Made by a program: the position numbers and the translations under genes. Positions 48,260 through 56,144 of a stretch of DNA of 64,000 bases are shown here, piece after piece. How positions within the stretch are numbered: the first letter of the stretch is position 1; the number at the start of each line of letters is the position of its first letter. The stretch covers positions 62,001 through 126,000 of the forward strand of contig JAFUFO010000021.1 of assembly GCA_017469885.1 (NCBI GenBank). The letters are read 5' to 3'. The stretch comes from Solobacterium sp. (lineage in GTDB: Bacteria > Bacillota_I > Bacilli_A > Erysipelotrichales > Erysipelotrichaceae). The notes under the pieces are model-generated. The model ran no database searches. It was not told the origin of the DNA and worked only from the letters and a program-made list of their open reading frames with translations.

Positions 48260-48823
48260 ATGAGAAAAGGAATGATACATGCATGGAAGCGAATGCTTGC
48301 TATCCTGCTCGCATGCACACTGGCGGGCTGCGGAATTTCTTCGTCCGGCAATGCGCCGCAGGCGGAATACCAGGCGGAGAATGAATTCATGCAGGCGGCG
48401 ATCAATGAGGCACGCAAAGGAATTCACAGCGAAGAGGGCGGACCGGTCGGCGCAGTGGTTGTAAAGGACGGAACCATTGTCGGAAAGGGCCATGACACGG
48501 TACTTGCAGAGGATGATGCGACCGCACATGCTGAGCTTGCCGCAATCCGCAATGCCGAAAAGAAGCTTGGCACCCGGGATCTTTCCGATTGCCAGCTGTA
48601 TACCACGGCAGCTCCATGCATGATGTGCATCAGTGCCGCAGAACTTGTCGGAATCGGTCATGTTTACTATGGTTGCGGATATGAAGATAAAGCATCCATC
48701 GGAATGGAGCGTGCCGGAGGTGCAGTCTCTGCTTCCGCCGGCACATACATGGAACAGCTGGACCGTGACGCATGCCTGCAGCTGTTCAAAGAATTTACCG
48801 ATCTTGACATTGAACTGAACTGA
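48260..48823 (+). CDS. Lipoprotein nucleoside/guanine deaminase-like enzyme
   Basis: This 187-residue protein has the zinc deaminase motifs HAELAAIRNA (His and Glu) and APCMMCISAA (two Cys ligands), plus GGPVGAVVVKDG, closest in pattern to guanine deaminase or CMP/dCMP-type nucleoside deaminases. Unlike those cytoplasmic enzymes it starts with a lipoprotein signal (MLAILLACTLAGCG), so it should be anchored outside the membrane. In-frame ATGs at 48260 and 48275 both retain the signal. It might salvage extracellular guanine or nucleosides, or modify an external target; the substrate is unknown. It is 1 bp after the Imm32-like gene. Confidence 0.82.
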   Translation: MRKGMIHAWKRMLAILLACTLAGCGISSSGNAPQAEYQAENEFMQAAINEARKGIHSEEGGPVGAVVVKDGTIVGKGHDTVLAEDDATAHAELAAIRNAEKKLGTRDLSDCQLYTTAAPCMMCISAAELVGIGHVYYGCGYEDKASIGMERAGGAVSASAGTYMEQLDRDACLQLFKEFTDLDIELN

Positions 48824-48840
48824 GACGGAGGAGGAAACCA

Positions 48841-49347
48841 ATGAAACCGTTTGAGGCAAATGATTATAAGGTCTTTGACCTCTTCAACAACCAGTGGGCT
48901 CTGGTCACTGCCGGAACCATGGATCATTACAATACCTGCACGTTAGGGTGGGGAAGTCTTGGCTCCATCTGGGGAAGACCCGGCGGTGCACGTCCCATCG
49001 TTACGGTATATGTAAATCCGCTCCGCTATACCTGGGAGTTTCTGAAGGAATCGGATACTTTTACCGTGGAATTCTTCCCGGAACAGTACCGGGAAGCGCT
49101 TGGATATCTTGGGTCCCATTCCGGGCGGGATGAAGATAAAGTGGCCGCAGCCGGACTGACGCCGAAAGAACTTGCCGGCGGCGTGACATTTGAGGAAGCG
49201 CATCTGACCTTTGTCTGTAAGAAACTCTATCAGGGACCGTTTGAACCGGAAGGCATGGCTCCGGGTCTGATGGAGGAAGAATACAGTCATCGTCCTCCTC
49301 ACTGGATGTTTGTCGGGGAAATCATTGAAACTGAAGATCTTCGCTGA
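48841..49347 (+). CDS. Flavin reductase-like protein (FMN-binding split barrel)
   Basis: This 168-residue protein of the flavin reductase-like domain family binds FMN and probably uses NAD(P)H. TLGWGSLGSIWGRP and FTVEFFPEQYREALGYLGSHSGRDEDKVAAAGL show the family pattern (FMN loop and the SGRDEDK segment). GGAGGAGG precedes the ATG. It follows the deaminase by 17 bp, so it may be co-transcribed. The physiological acceptor is unknown. Confidence 0.8.
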   Translation: MKPFEANDYKVFDLFNNQWALVTAGTMDHYNTCTLGWGSLGSIWGRPGGARPIVTVYVNPLRYTWEFLKESDTFTVEFFPEQYREALGYLGSHSGRDEDKVAAAGLTPKELAGGVTFEEAHLTFVCKKLYQGPFEPEGMAPGLMEEEYSHRPPHWMFVGEIIETEDLR

Positions 49348-49364
49348 AACGTGGATAAGAAAAA

Positions 49365-49402
49365 AGCGTGATGTTCTGTAAAAACAGACAATCACGTTTA
49401 TT
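49365..49402. terminator. Terminator after the flavin reductase gene
   Basis: AGCGTGATGTTCTGT pairs with ACAGACAATCACGT (two mismatches) across AAAA and is followed by TTATTTAT; A-rich DNA on the left could also serve the minus strand. Confidence 0.7.
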
Positions 49403-49413
49403 TATAGCCCTGA

Positions 49414-49429
49414 GTTAGTATATACTAAC
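49414..49429. promoter_or_regulatory. Perfect palindrome GTTAGTAT-ATACTAAC
   Basis: A 16-bp perfect palindrome lies 25 bp before the esterase start and probably overlaps its promoter. Its half-site GTTAGT/ACTAAC also forms the operator at 20026-20045, with 4-bp instead of 8-bp spacing. Confidence 0.6.
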
Positions 49430-49454
49430 AAATGTGAAAGAGAGGGTCTGTCAC

Positions 49455-50363
49455 ATGTCTCTGACCTATGAAATTCTGAAGCGGGCAGTGAAAGTCGCTG
49501 GAATGAAGCATGCGGGCGAAAAGAGTGCGGAAGAAATCATTGAACTCAAAACAAAACAGAATGTCTCAAATAAGATTCCGGAACTCCATGATCCGGAATT
49601 TGATATCAGCAGGTTTGAAGTGGATGGATTTACCGTACTGAAACTGATTCATAAAACCGGATCCCATAAAGCCAATCTGTTTATTATCGGCGGGGGAATG
49701 GTCAGTGCGCCGCGTCCGGGTTCCATCCGCAAGGCACTGCGCTTTGCGAAAGAAACCGGTCTGGATGTATTTGTGCCGTATTATCCCTTATGCACGGAGT
49801 ATCCGGTAACGAAGGCGTACGAGATGATCTATGCACTGTATCAGAAGATGCTGGAATCTTACCGGGCCGAAGATATTTTTCTGCTTGGCACCTCCTCCGG
49901 CGGAAATCTTGCGCTTGGCCTGATCGCATATATGAATGCGAATCATTCCGAACTTCCCCGTCCAAACTATATTCTTGCGATCTCACCGGGCACGTGTCCT
50001 GTGACGGAAGAAGAGAAGGCAAGAATGAAGGAACTGGACAAAAAAGATGTGGCGATCTCCGCGGCATATATGATCACCGCGGAAGAAATCATGCGCCATG
50101 GATCGGATGATGTGCCGGATTATATGCTGCATCTTCAGAATGGTGATTTTAAGAACTGTCCGAAGGTGACATTCATCTATGGAACGGATGAAGTGCTGTA
50201 TGCGATTGCGCCATCCTTTGAAGACGCAATGAAACAGTACGGTGTGAATTATGAACTGATTGTCGGGGAAGGACTGTTTCACTGCTATCCGGTCTTTCCA
50301 ATCTGTAAAGAAGGCAAAGACGGCTGGAAACTGATGATCCGGCTGATGAAGGAGAATGCATGA
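49455..50363 (+). CDS. Alpha/beta hydrolase (esterase/lipase, HSL-like)
   Basis: This 302-residue alpha/beta-hydrolase has the nucleophile elbow LGTSSGGNLALG (Ser), an oxyanion-type segment FIIGGGMV, an Asp region in TFIYGTDEVLY and a His in EGLFHCYPVFP, giving a complete triad like hormone-sensitive-lipase esterases. The ATG at 49455 is set by AGAGAGGG upstream; a GTG at 49434 precedes that SD. No signal peptide is seen, so it is probably cytoplasmic. The next gene overlaps by 4 nt. A palindrome upstream suggests repressor control. Confidence 0.85.
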   Translation: MSLTYEILKRAVKVAGMKHAGEKSAEEIIELKTKQNVSNKIPELHDPEFDISRFEVDGFTVLKLIHKTGSHKANLFIIGGGMVSAPRPGSIRKALRFAKETGLDVFVPYYPLCTEYPVTKAYEMIYALYQKMLESYRAEDIFLLGTSSGGNLALGLIAYMNANHSELPRPNYILAISPGTCPVTEEEKARMKELDKKDVAISAAYMITAEEIMRHGSDDVPDYMLHLQNGDFKNCPKVTFIYGTDEVLYAIAPSFEDAMKQYGVNYELIVGEGLFHCYPVFPICKEGKDGWKLMIRLMKENA

Positions 50364-50845
50364 TGCGGATTCTGATTCAGTTGATGCTGTTCTGTACGCT
50401 GTTTACTGCCCTGGTGAAATACGCCGTACGGGGCGGGGCAGTTGACGGACTGTTCTTTTATCCCAGACCCGTTCAGGAAAAGGCTTTTGAACTTGGATTA
50501 TCCGATCCGGAAACAATGGCGGAAAAGCGGAAACGGTTCATGCCGGTATTTGTGATTGTGATGCTTGCGGCGCTTCTGCTGATTGTCGGTGTATGGAACC
50601 GACCGGCCGGATTCCAGGAGGCTTACGTTCAGTGCCTTCTGTTTCTTGAAGTGATGAACTGGTATGACGGAATCGTGATCGATCGGCTGTGGGTAGGCCA
50701 TGATCCGTTCTGGATTCTTCCGGGAACGGAAGGGATACCGTTTGTGCAGACCTGGCCGCAAGTTCTGAAAAAGCGGCTGATAGTCACGGTGGTATGGATC
50801 GTACTTGCGGTCATTCCTGCAGGGATCATAACCGCATTCATTTGA
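50360..50845 (+). CDS. Four-helix membrane protein, unknown function
   Basis: This 161-residue protein has predicted helices at ~3-20, ~65-82, ~90-106 and ~138-158. The segment YDGIVIDRLWVGHDPFWILPGTEG between helices 3 and 4 is the most distinctive part. It overlaps the esterase stop (ATGATG, with AAGGAG upstream) and is followed 17 bp later by a methyltransferase. I do not know a named function; coupling suggests it works with the esterase or methyltransferase. Confidence 0.75.
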   Translation: MMRILIQLMLFCTLFTALVKYAVRGGAVDGLFFYPRPVQEKAFELGLSDPETMAEKRKRFMPVFVIVMLAALLLIVGVWNRPAGFQEAYVQCLLFLEVMNWYDGIVIDRLWVGHDPFWILPGTEGIPFVQTWPQVLKKRLIVTVVWIVLAVIPAGIITAFI

Positions 50846-50862
50846 AAGACTGAGAGGAAAAC

Positions 50863-51657
50863 ATGATGAAACCAAACTACAAAAACTGGGTTCCAAAGGG
50901 AATGATATACGGTCTTGCGGCAGGAACCGCCGCCTGTGCGGCTGCCGGCGCGGCTTCAGAGTTTCTGCTGAAGGATCAGCCGAACGCAGTCCGCATCTGT
51001 GCACGTGTTGTGTGTGGCGCCGGGACAATCGGCTGCGGTATTATGCTTGGCTGGTCTTTGATGGCGCACAACCGGTTTTCCTATGACGGAAACCGGAAGC
51101 TCGCAAAGGAAATTGTGGAGGGAACGGCAGATTATGTGACCCTGCCTGACGGCGGAATCGGACTGGATGTCGGCTGCGGCAGCGGTGCGCTTACGATTGC
51201 CTGTGCGAAACGCAATCCGAATGCACGGATGGTTGGAATTGACCGCTGGGGTCCGGAGTATGCCTCCTTCAGTAAGCAGCTCTGCGAACAGAATGCGGAG
51301 GCGGAAGGAGTATCCAATGTCCGTTTTGAAAAGGGAGATGCCTGCCGGCTGGACTTTGCGGATGAGACGTTCGACGCGGTAACCTCCAACTATGTGTATC
51401 ACAACATCTCCGGTCACAATAAACAGGAACTGTTACGGGAAACGCTGCGTGTATTGAAGAAGGGCGGCACCTTCGCGATCCATGATCTGATGTCAAAGGC
51501 ACGCTATGGCGATATGGAACAGTTCGCGCAGGAACTTCGAAACGAAGGATACGAAGAAGTGAATCTGATCCGAACCGATCAGGGAATGTTCATGTCAAAA
51601 GGAGAGGCGGAGATCATGCTGTTGAGGGGATCCACGCTTCTGACCGGAAGGAAATAA
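50863..51657 (+). CDS. SAM-dependent methyltransferase with N-terminal membrane segments
   Basis: This 264-residue class I methyltransferase carries the SAM-binding motif I GLDVGCGSGALTIA near residue 100, the acidic motif II ARMVGIDRWG, and FDAVTSNYVYHNISG, typical of Methyltransf_11. Two hydrophobic Ala/Gly-rich segments (about 14-30, 46-63) precede the domain and may anchor it in the membrane with the catalytic part in the cytoplasm. GAGAGGAAAAC precedes the ATG. The substrate is unknown. It ends the esterase-membrane protein-methyltransferase operon. Confidence 0.85.
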   Translation: MMKPNYKNWVPKGMIYGLAAGTAACAAAGAASEFLLKDQPNAVRICARVVCGAGTIGCGIMLGWSLMAHNRFSYDGNRKLAKEIVEGTADYVTLPDGGIGLDVGCGSGALTIACAKRNPNARMVGIDRWGPEYASFSKQLCEQNAEAEGVSNVRFEKGDACRLDFADETFDAVTSNYVYHNISGHNKQELLRETLRVLKKGGTFAIHDLMSKARYGDMEQFAQELRNEGYEEVNLIRTDQGMFMSKGEAEIMLLRGSTLLTGRK

Positions 51658-51667
51658 CTTCATAAAA

Positions 51668-51715
51668 GTACCGCTGGATGCATGTAAATACATCCTGTGC
51701 GGTACTGATTTTTAT
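51668..51715. terminator. Bidirectional terminator between methyltransferase and deoR-type gene
   Basis: AGTACCGC (51668-51675) pairs with GCGGTACT (51699-51706), with an inner GGATG/CATCC stem; TTTTTATTT follows on the plus strand and TTTTATG on the minus strand. Confidence 0.85.
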
Positions 51716-51730
51716 TTCCGGGGAAATGGT

Positions 51731-52498
51731 TCAGACGATCACAACGTCGGGAATGTGCTTTTTCAAAAGCTTAAAATCTCCGTCCGAAATGCCGGAATCT
51801 GTGATCAGGGTGTGGATCTCTTTAAGATCCGCAAACTTCCGGAATGCGATCTGCCCGAACTTTGAGGAATCCGCCAGCAGGATCACCTGTTCCGCCGATG
51901 CGATCATGGCGCTCTTCACTGCCCCAAGATCGCTGTTTGCGGTGGTCAGCCCGTTTTTGGAAAAGGCGGATGTCGCAAGAAACAGTTTTTTGAAATGATA
52001 GCTGCGCAGCTCATCGAGCACCTGCTGGCCGTAGGTATAATGGAATCCGCTGCGGATACTGCCGCCGATCAGGCGCAGCTCGCAGTTTTCCTTTTCCTCC
52101 AGTATCTGCATCCCGTAAAGATCATTGGAATACACGGTCAGTCCCGGAAGCGAAGAGCGTGCCAGCGCCGTGTCAAAGGCGGCCATGGTCGTTCCGTTAT
52201 CGACCAGGATGGTTTCATACGGCTCCACATAGGAGAGTGCTGCCTCCGCGATGAGCTGTTTCTCCTTGAAACGAGCGCGTTCCTTGATGCCGGGTTCCCG
52301 CAGGAAGGAAGTAGTCTGCTGGGGGAGCACAGCGCCGCCATGTGTCCGGCGCAGATAACCTTTCGCCTCCAGCTCGGTAAGATCCGTGCGGATCGTCGTT
52401 CCGCTGACATTGAACATATCGCTGAGTTCCAGCACACTGAGACTCTTTTTTTCTTTTAACAGACGGATGATTTCATGCCGCCGTTCTTCGGTAAACAT
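51731..52498 (-). CDS. DeoR-family transcriptional regulator
   Basis: This 255-residue repressor has an N-terminal winged helix-turn-helix (RRHEIIRLLKEKKSLSVLELSDMFNVSGTTIRTDLTEL is the region, residues ~5-40). GYLRRTHGGAV links it to the C-terminal sugar-phosphate-sensing DeoRC domain (VDNGTTMAAF, LADSSKFGQIAF). The ATG at 52498 is chosen from the usual MFTEERR start and a GGAAGA 4 nt before it; in-frame ATGs at 52510 and 52516 are possible. It is divergent from deoC, which it probably regulates in response to a deoxyribose- or other sugar-phosphate. Confidence 0.9.
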   Translation of the reverse strand: MFTEERRHEIIRLLKEKKSLSVLELSDMFNVSGTTIRTDLTELEAKGYLRRTHGGAVLPQQTTSFLREPGIKERARFKEKQLIAEAALSYVEPYETILVDNGTTMAAFDTALARSSLPGLTVYSNDLYGMQILEEKENCELRLIGGSIRSGFHYTYGQQVLDELRSYHFKKLFLATSAFSKNGLTTANSDLGAVKSAMIASAEQVILLADSSKFGQIAFRKFADLKEIHTLITDSGISDGDFKLLKKHIPDVVIV

Positions 52499-52550
52499 TC
52501 TGTCTTCCATGAACATATTGTAAACGGTGAACATTTCAAACACAAGACAA

Positions 52551-52589
52551 AATGAAAGCAAATAAAAGTAAATGTTGACGAATGAAAGC
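52551..52589. repeat. Direct repeats AATGAAAGC, candidate DeoR-type operator
   Basis: AATGAAAGC occurs at 52551-52559 and 52581-52589, exactly 30 bp apart; the second copy lies between the -35 and -10 of the deoC promoter. Confidence 0.45.
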
Positions 52590-52604
52590 TGGAAGAAATA
52601 CAAT
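52575..52604 (+). promoter_or_regulatory. deoC promoter
   Basis: TTGACG (52575-52580) and TACAAT (52599-52604), 18-bp spacer, 50 bp before the deoC start. Confidence 0.65.
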
Positions 52605-52654
52605 TTAATCACAGGAAATACAAACAAATGAATGCTCAAAGGAGGAACACAGTT

Positions 52655-53338
52655 ATGGATATTACAGTAAAGCAGGTTGCTGAGATGGTGGATCACACCA
52701 ATCTTCATGCGGATGCGACAACTGCGGATTTTCAGAAACTCTGCGATGAGGCAAAGCATTACGGATTCAAATCCGTTGCGATCAATACCTACCCGGTAAG
52801 CATCTGCCGTAAGATGCTGGAAGGTTCTGAAGTACTCACCGGTGCGGCAGTCGGGTTCCCGCTTGGCCAGATGACAATTGCGACAAAGGTTGCCGAAGCA
52901 CAGAATGCCGTCAATGATGGAGCGCAGGAGTTTGACTATGTGCTCAATGTCGGAAAACTGAAGGAACATGACTATGCCTTTATCGAGGATGAAATGACAC
53001 AGCTTACCGCGGTTGCCCGCAAAGCCGGCATCTGCTGCAAAGTCATCTTCGAAACCTGCTATCTGACACAGGAAGAGATTATCGAAGCCGCAAAGATCGC
53101 GAGCCGCGTGAAACCGGATTTTGTAAAGACAAGCACCGGGTTCGGCACAGCAGGCGCAACCGCTGAAAATGTCCGCCTCATGAAGGAAAACTGCGGACCG
53201 GATGTTCAGGTCAAAGCGGCGGGTGGAATCCGCACCTGGGAAGCCGCAAAGGCGATGATCGAAGCCGGCGCGACACGGCTCGGCACTTCCAGCGGAATCA
53301 AAATCGTAGAAGAAATGAAGGCGGCAGGCATTCAGTAA
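52655..53338 (+). CDS. deoC: Deoxyribose-phosphate aldolase
   Basis: This 227-residue TIM-barrel aldolase splits deoxyribose-5-phosphate into acetaldehyde and glyceraldehyde-3-phosphate in deoxynucleoside catabolism. The Schiff-base Lys158 is in FVKTSTGFG and the second Lys187 in VKAAGGIRT; VDHTNLHADAT and the GFPLG segment are typical. AAAGGAGGAAC precedes the ATG at 52655; an upstream in-frame ATG overlaps this SD and is rejected. Other deo genes are absent here. Confidence 0.96.
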   Translation: MDITVKQVAEMVDHTNLHADATTADFQKLCDEAKHYGFKSVAINTYPVSICRKMLEGSEVLTGAAVGFPLGQMTIATKVAEAQNAVNDGAQEFDYVLNVGKLKEHDYAFIEDEMTQLTAVARKAGICCKVIFETCYLTQEEIIEAAKIASRVKPDFVKTSTGFGTAGATAENVRLMKENCGPDVQVKAAGGIRTWEAAKAMIEAGATRLGTSSGIKIVEEMKAAGIQ

Positions 53339-53376
53339 GCACTGCCGTAAAGATCGGAGTACATGCGGGAAATAAC

Positions 53377-53874
53377 GTGTCTGCCTGCATTCTCTGTCGC
53401 TTGCCTGAAGCGCCGGTCCGGATGACGAATATCTATCCGTTTCCGGTCGGACAGGCTGCGATCTTCCATGAGTGCATCGATAGATTTCCGGATGCGGAAG
53501 AACCGGAGAACCATGCGCTCAGCGTGCATTGCAGCTATGCGGGATTTGCACCGCGGATGATCTGCCGCCGCAAATGGAAAGCTATGCCGAAGGTGCTCGC
53601 AATCGTCAATGAAAAAGCAACCATGGTTGACTGCGAACTGCCGGTCAGCGATATGGTGCTTGCCAAGATCAACCCGCCCTTTGATAAAATTACGGTGATA
53701 CCCGGTGAGATCGAGAAGTTCGTACAGTTCCCCGATACCGACTTTCTGAATGCAACCCTGCTTCATGATCAGAAGGGCGAGAAGGGCGTGGAGGAGCTGC
53801 CGTTCCATCACCGGATGATCATCGTCAGAAAACAGAAGGCAAAGATCGTTCAGATTGCCAAAGACTTCGGATGA
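53377..53874 (+). CDS. Hypothetical protein, unrecognised
   Basis: This ORF of up to 165 residues (GTG at 53377; ATG at 53422 would give 150) starts 38 bp after deoC and ends 52 bp before the RmlD-like gene. No strong SD marks the start. It is cytoplasmic by composition, with Cys/His-containing segments near the N-terminus (ACILCRLPE, HECIDRFPD, SVHCSYAG) and a Lys-rich end. I do not recognise a family. Its size and tight fit between real genes on the same strand argue for coding. Confidence 0.6.
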   Translation: MSACILCRLPEAPVRMTNIYPFPVGQAAIFHECIDRFPDAEEPENHALSVHCSYAGFAPRMICRRKWKAMPKVLAIVNEKATMVDCELPVSDMVLAKINPPFDKITVIPGEIEKFVQFPDTDFLNATLLHDQKGEKGVEELPFHHRMIIVRKQKAKIVQIAKDFG

Positions 53875-53926
53875 GACTGCGAATCATCGGGTAATACGAG
53901 AAATACAACAGAAGGAGAATCATGCC

Positions 53927-54793
53927 ATGACAAGAATCATTCTGACCGGCGCAAACGGATTTATTGCGTCCGCAATCCGTCAGTACAACAGCGACCGCTA
54001 TGAATTTATCAATGTGACAAGAAAGCAGATTGATTTTACAAAGCCGGAGACTGTGACACCGTATCTGATGGATCAGGACTTCGATGTGATCCTGCATACC
54101 GCCGCCAATGCCCAGACCGAGTTCTGCGCAAACAATCCGGAACTCTCGCATGCGGTCAATGTGGAATCCGCGATCAAAGTCGCCGAAGCCGCGCAGGCAA
54201 AAGGCGCAAAGTTCCTGTTCATCTCCACCGAACAGGTATTCAACGGCAAGACGGAAGCCGGACCGTTTACGGAAGAAGATGCAGTAAACTGTGTGACCAA
54301 CTACGGCAATCAGAAGATCGAAGTGGAACAGTGGCTGAATGCAAATGCGAAGGACTATGTCATTCTGCGTCTGTCCTCCATGTTCGGCATGGCAATGCCC
54401 GGCGTCAGACCGAGCTCCAACTTCCTGATGCGCGCATGGAATGCAATGCGCACAAAGACACCCGCAAAGTTCACACCGAATGAGCAGCGCGGTATGACCT
54501 ATGTCATGCATCTGGCGGAGAACTTCGATAAGATCATTGCGCTGCCGGATGGAACCTATCATGTCTCTTCGGTGAATAACCGCACCACGTATGAGCTTTG
54601 CCGCTGGATTGCGGAGGAACTTGGCTATCCGAAGGAGGAGATCAATCAGTACATTCTTCCGGACACGGAACGCTATGCGGACCGCTTCCGGGACTACCGT
54701 CTGAATGCGGATAAGCTGAAGGGCTTTGGCATCGACTTTGGAACCGTGGAAGAAGACCTGGACCGCTGTCTGAAAGACTTCGGCTGGCGCTGA
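53927..54793 (+). CDS. NAD(P)-dependent sugar-nucleotide reductase/epimerase (RmlD-like SDR)
   Basis: This 288-residue extended SDR has the dinucleotide loop LTGANGFIAS at the N-terminus, ILHTAANAQTEFC, and the catalytic YxxxK in NYGNQKIEVE. The architecture is that of the dTDP-4-dehydrorhamnose reductase (RmlD) superfamily. AAGGAGAATC precedes the ATG at 53927; the in-frame extension to 53855 overlaps the preceding gene. No rhamnose or capsule genes are near, so the sugar substrate is unknown. Confidence 0.85.
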   Translation: MTRIILTGANGFIASAIRQYNSDRYEFINVTRKQIDFTKPETVTPYLMDQDFDVILHTAANAQTEFCANNPELSHAVNVESAIKVAEAAQAKGAKFLFISTEQVFNGKTEAGPFTEEDAVNCVTNYGNQKIEVEQWLNANAKDYVILRLSSMFGMAMPGVRPSSNFLMRAWNAMRTKTPAKFTPNEQRGMTYVMHLAENFDKIIALPDGTYHVSSVNNRTTYELCRWIAEELGYPKEEINQYILPDTERYADRFRDYRLNADKLKGFGIDFGTVEEDLDRCLKDFGWR

Positions 54794-54817
54794 TTCATCG
54801 ATAACACACATAAACAT

Positions 54818-54848
54818 GACCGTCTGTCGGAATGGACAGGCGGTTTTC
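54818..54848 (+). terminator. Terminator after the RmlD-like gene
   Basis: GACCGTCTGTC pairs with GGACAGGCGGT (one G-T pair) across a short loop, followed by TTTTC. Confidence 0.8.
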
Positions 54849-54855
54849 TATGGGG

Positions 54856-54884
54856 TTGACAGTGTGCGATACAGTTGTTACAGT
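54856..54884 (+). promoter_or_regulatory. Promoter of the GntR-ABC operon
   Basis: TTGACA (54856-54861) and TACAGT (54879-54884) are separated by 17 bp; the -10 is itself part of the ACAGTT repeat array. Confidence 0.65.
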
Positions 54885-54901
54885 TAATACAGTTAGTACA
54901 G
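54871..54901. repeat. 9-bp tandem ACAGTT array, candidate autoregulatory operator
   Basis: ACAGTT begins at 54871, 54880 and 54889, with ACAG at 54898, an exact 9-bp period covering the -10 and the transcription start just before the SD of the GntR-type gene. Confidence 0.6.
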
Positions 54902-54916
54902 ATTGGAGGGAACGAA

Positions 54917-55279
54917 ATGTTTCTGCTGAACCTGCAAAGCAAAGTACCCATCAACGTTCAGATTCAGGAACAGATCCTGAAATTCATTCAGGCAGGCGTG
55001 CTGAAGCCGGGCGACAAACTGCCCTCGGTGCGTCAGCTCGCTTCGGAAAACGGCATCAATCCCAATACTGTGGCGCGTGCTTATACCGAACTTGAGAAGA
55101 ACGGCTATGTGTACAATCTGCCGAAAAAAGGCGTCTATGTCGCCGAGAAGGAACTGTCTGTTCCGGCTGATCCGGTGCGGAATGCGCTCCGGCAGCTGAA
55201 GGAACAGGGCGTAACGAAGAGCGAGCTGCTCGCAAAGATTGAAGAACTCTACAGGGAGGAAGATCATGCTGAAGATTGA
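54917..55279 (+). CDS. GntR-family regulator, YtrA subfamily
   Basis: This 120-residue regulator has a winged helix-turn-helix (VQIQEQILKFIQAG, LPSVRQLASENGINPNTVARAY) and only a short C-terminal dimerisation helix, as in YtrA-type GntR repressors. The ATG at 54917 follows GGAGGGAAC; an in-frame ATG at 54875 lies within the repeat array. Its stop overlaps the ABC ATPase start by 14 nt. YtrA regulators usually repress their own ABC operon, often in response to cell-envelope antibiotics. Confidence 0.92.
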   Translation: MFLLNLQSKVPINVQIQEQILKFIQAGVLKPGDKLPSVRQLASENGINPNTVARAYTELEKNGYVYNLPKKGVYVAEKELSVPADPVRNALRQLKEQGVTKSELLAKIEELYREEDHAED

Positions 55280-56138
55280 ACATCTTAAGAAATCATTCGG
55301 AAGCCATCCGGTTCTGAAAGATCTGAATCTGGAACTGCAGGAAGGATCGGTCTTCGGACTGGTCGGCGTCAACGGTGCGGGTAAATCCACACTGCTGCGG
55401 CTGATTGCCGGCGTCTATCAGCCGGACGGCGGAACGATTCAGTTTGAAGGGAAAGATACCTTCAGGGATGCGGATATCCGCGCTTCCATCTCCTTTGTAT
55501 CGGACGAGCCTTACTATGAGCCCGGCACAACGATGGAATCAATGAAACTGCTGTATGAATCGGTCTATCCGTTTGATCAGACGCTGTTTAAAACCTACTG
55601 TGAGGAATTTGAACTGGATCCGTCCAAACCGATCGCCGGTTTCTCAAAGGGCATGAAGCGCAGAATGTCGATCATTTTCGGGCTGTGCACGCATCCGAAG
55701 CTGTTATTGCTGGATGAAGCCTATGACGGACTGGAGCCGCTGGCACGGCTGAAGTTCAAACGCATCCTGGCGGAACGGATCGAGGAAGAGAAGCTTTCCG
55801 TGATTATCGCCAGCCACAGCCTGCGGGAACTGGAGGACATCTGCGATTCCTTCGGCATCCTTGAAAACGGACAGATCAGTGAATACGGTGATCTGATCGA
55901 GACAAAGGGAAAAGTGAACAAATATCAGGCAGCCTTTAAGGAGGAAGTGACGAAGGATCAGTTCTCCGGCCTCGATATTCTGAGCTTCCAGAGCGAAGGA
56001 CGCGTCGTTCAGATGGTCGTGCGCGGGGAAGAGGAAGCGGTTCGTGCCGAGCTGGAAAAACATGACCCGGTGCTGATCGATGTGCTTCCGGTCACGTTTG
56101 AAGAACTGTTCATCTATGAACTGGAGAGCAGAGGATAA
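55266..56138 (+). CDS. ABC transporter ATPase, YtrB-like
   Basis: This 290-residue ATPase has Walker A GVNGAGKST, the signature region FSKGMKRRM and Walker B LLLLDEAYDGLEP, with the H-loop in ASHSLREL. The signature (SKGM for SGGQ) and DEAYDG (for DEPTNG) variants are typical of the YtrB/CcmA-like group. AGGGAGGAAG precedes the ATG at 55266, within the end of the regulator gene. It energises the permease that starts 6 bp after its stop. Confidence 0.92.
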   Translation: MLKIEHLKKSFGSHPVLKDLNLELQEGSVFGLVGVNGAGKSTLLRLIAGVYQPDGGTIQFEGKDTFRDADIRASISFVSDEPYYEPGTTMESMKLLYESVYPFDQTLFKTYCEEFELDPSKPIAGFSKGMKRRMSIIFGLCTHPKLLLLDEAYDGLEPLARLKFKRILAERIEEEKLSVIIASHSLRELEDICDSFGILENGQISEYGDLIETKGKVNKYQAAFKEEVTKDQFSGLDILSFQSEGRVVQMVVRGEEEAVRAELEKHDPVLIDVLPVTFEELFIYELESRG

Positions 56139-56144
56139 CTGATT

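Noticed and set aside
48402-48630. Small ORFs on the minus strand opposite the deaminase gene
   Set aside because: Shadows of a conserved coding frame, without SD.
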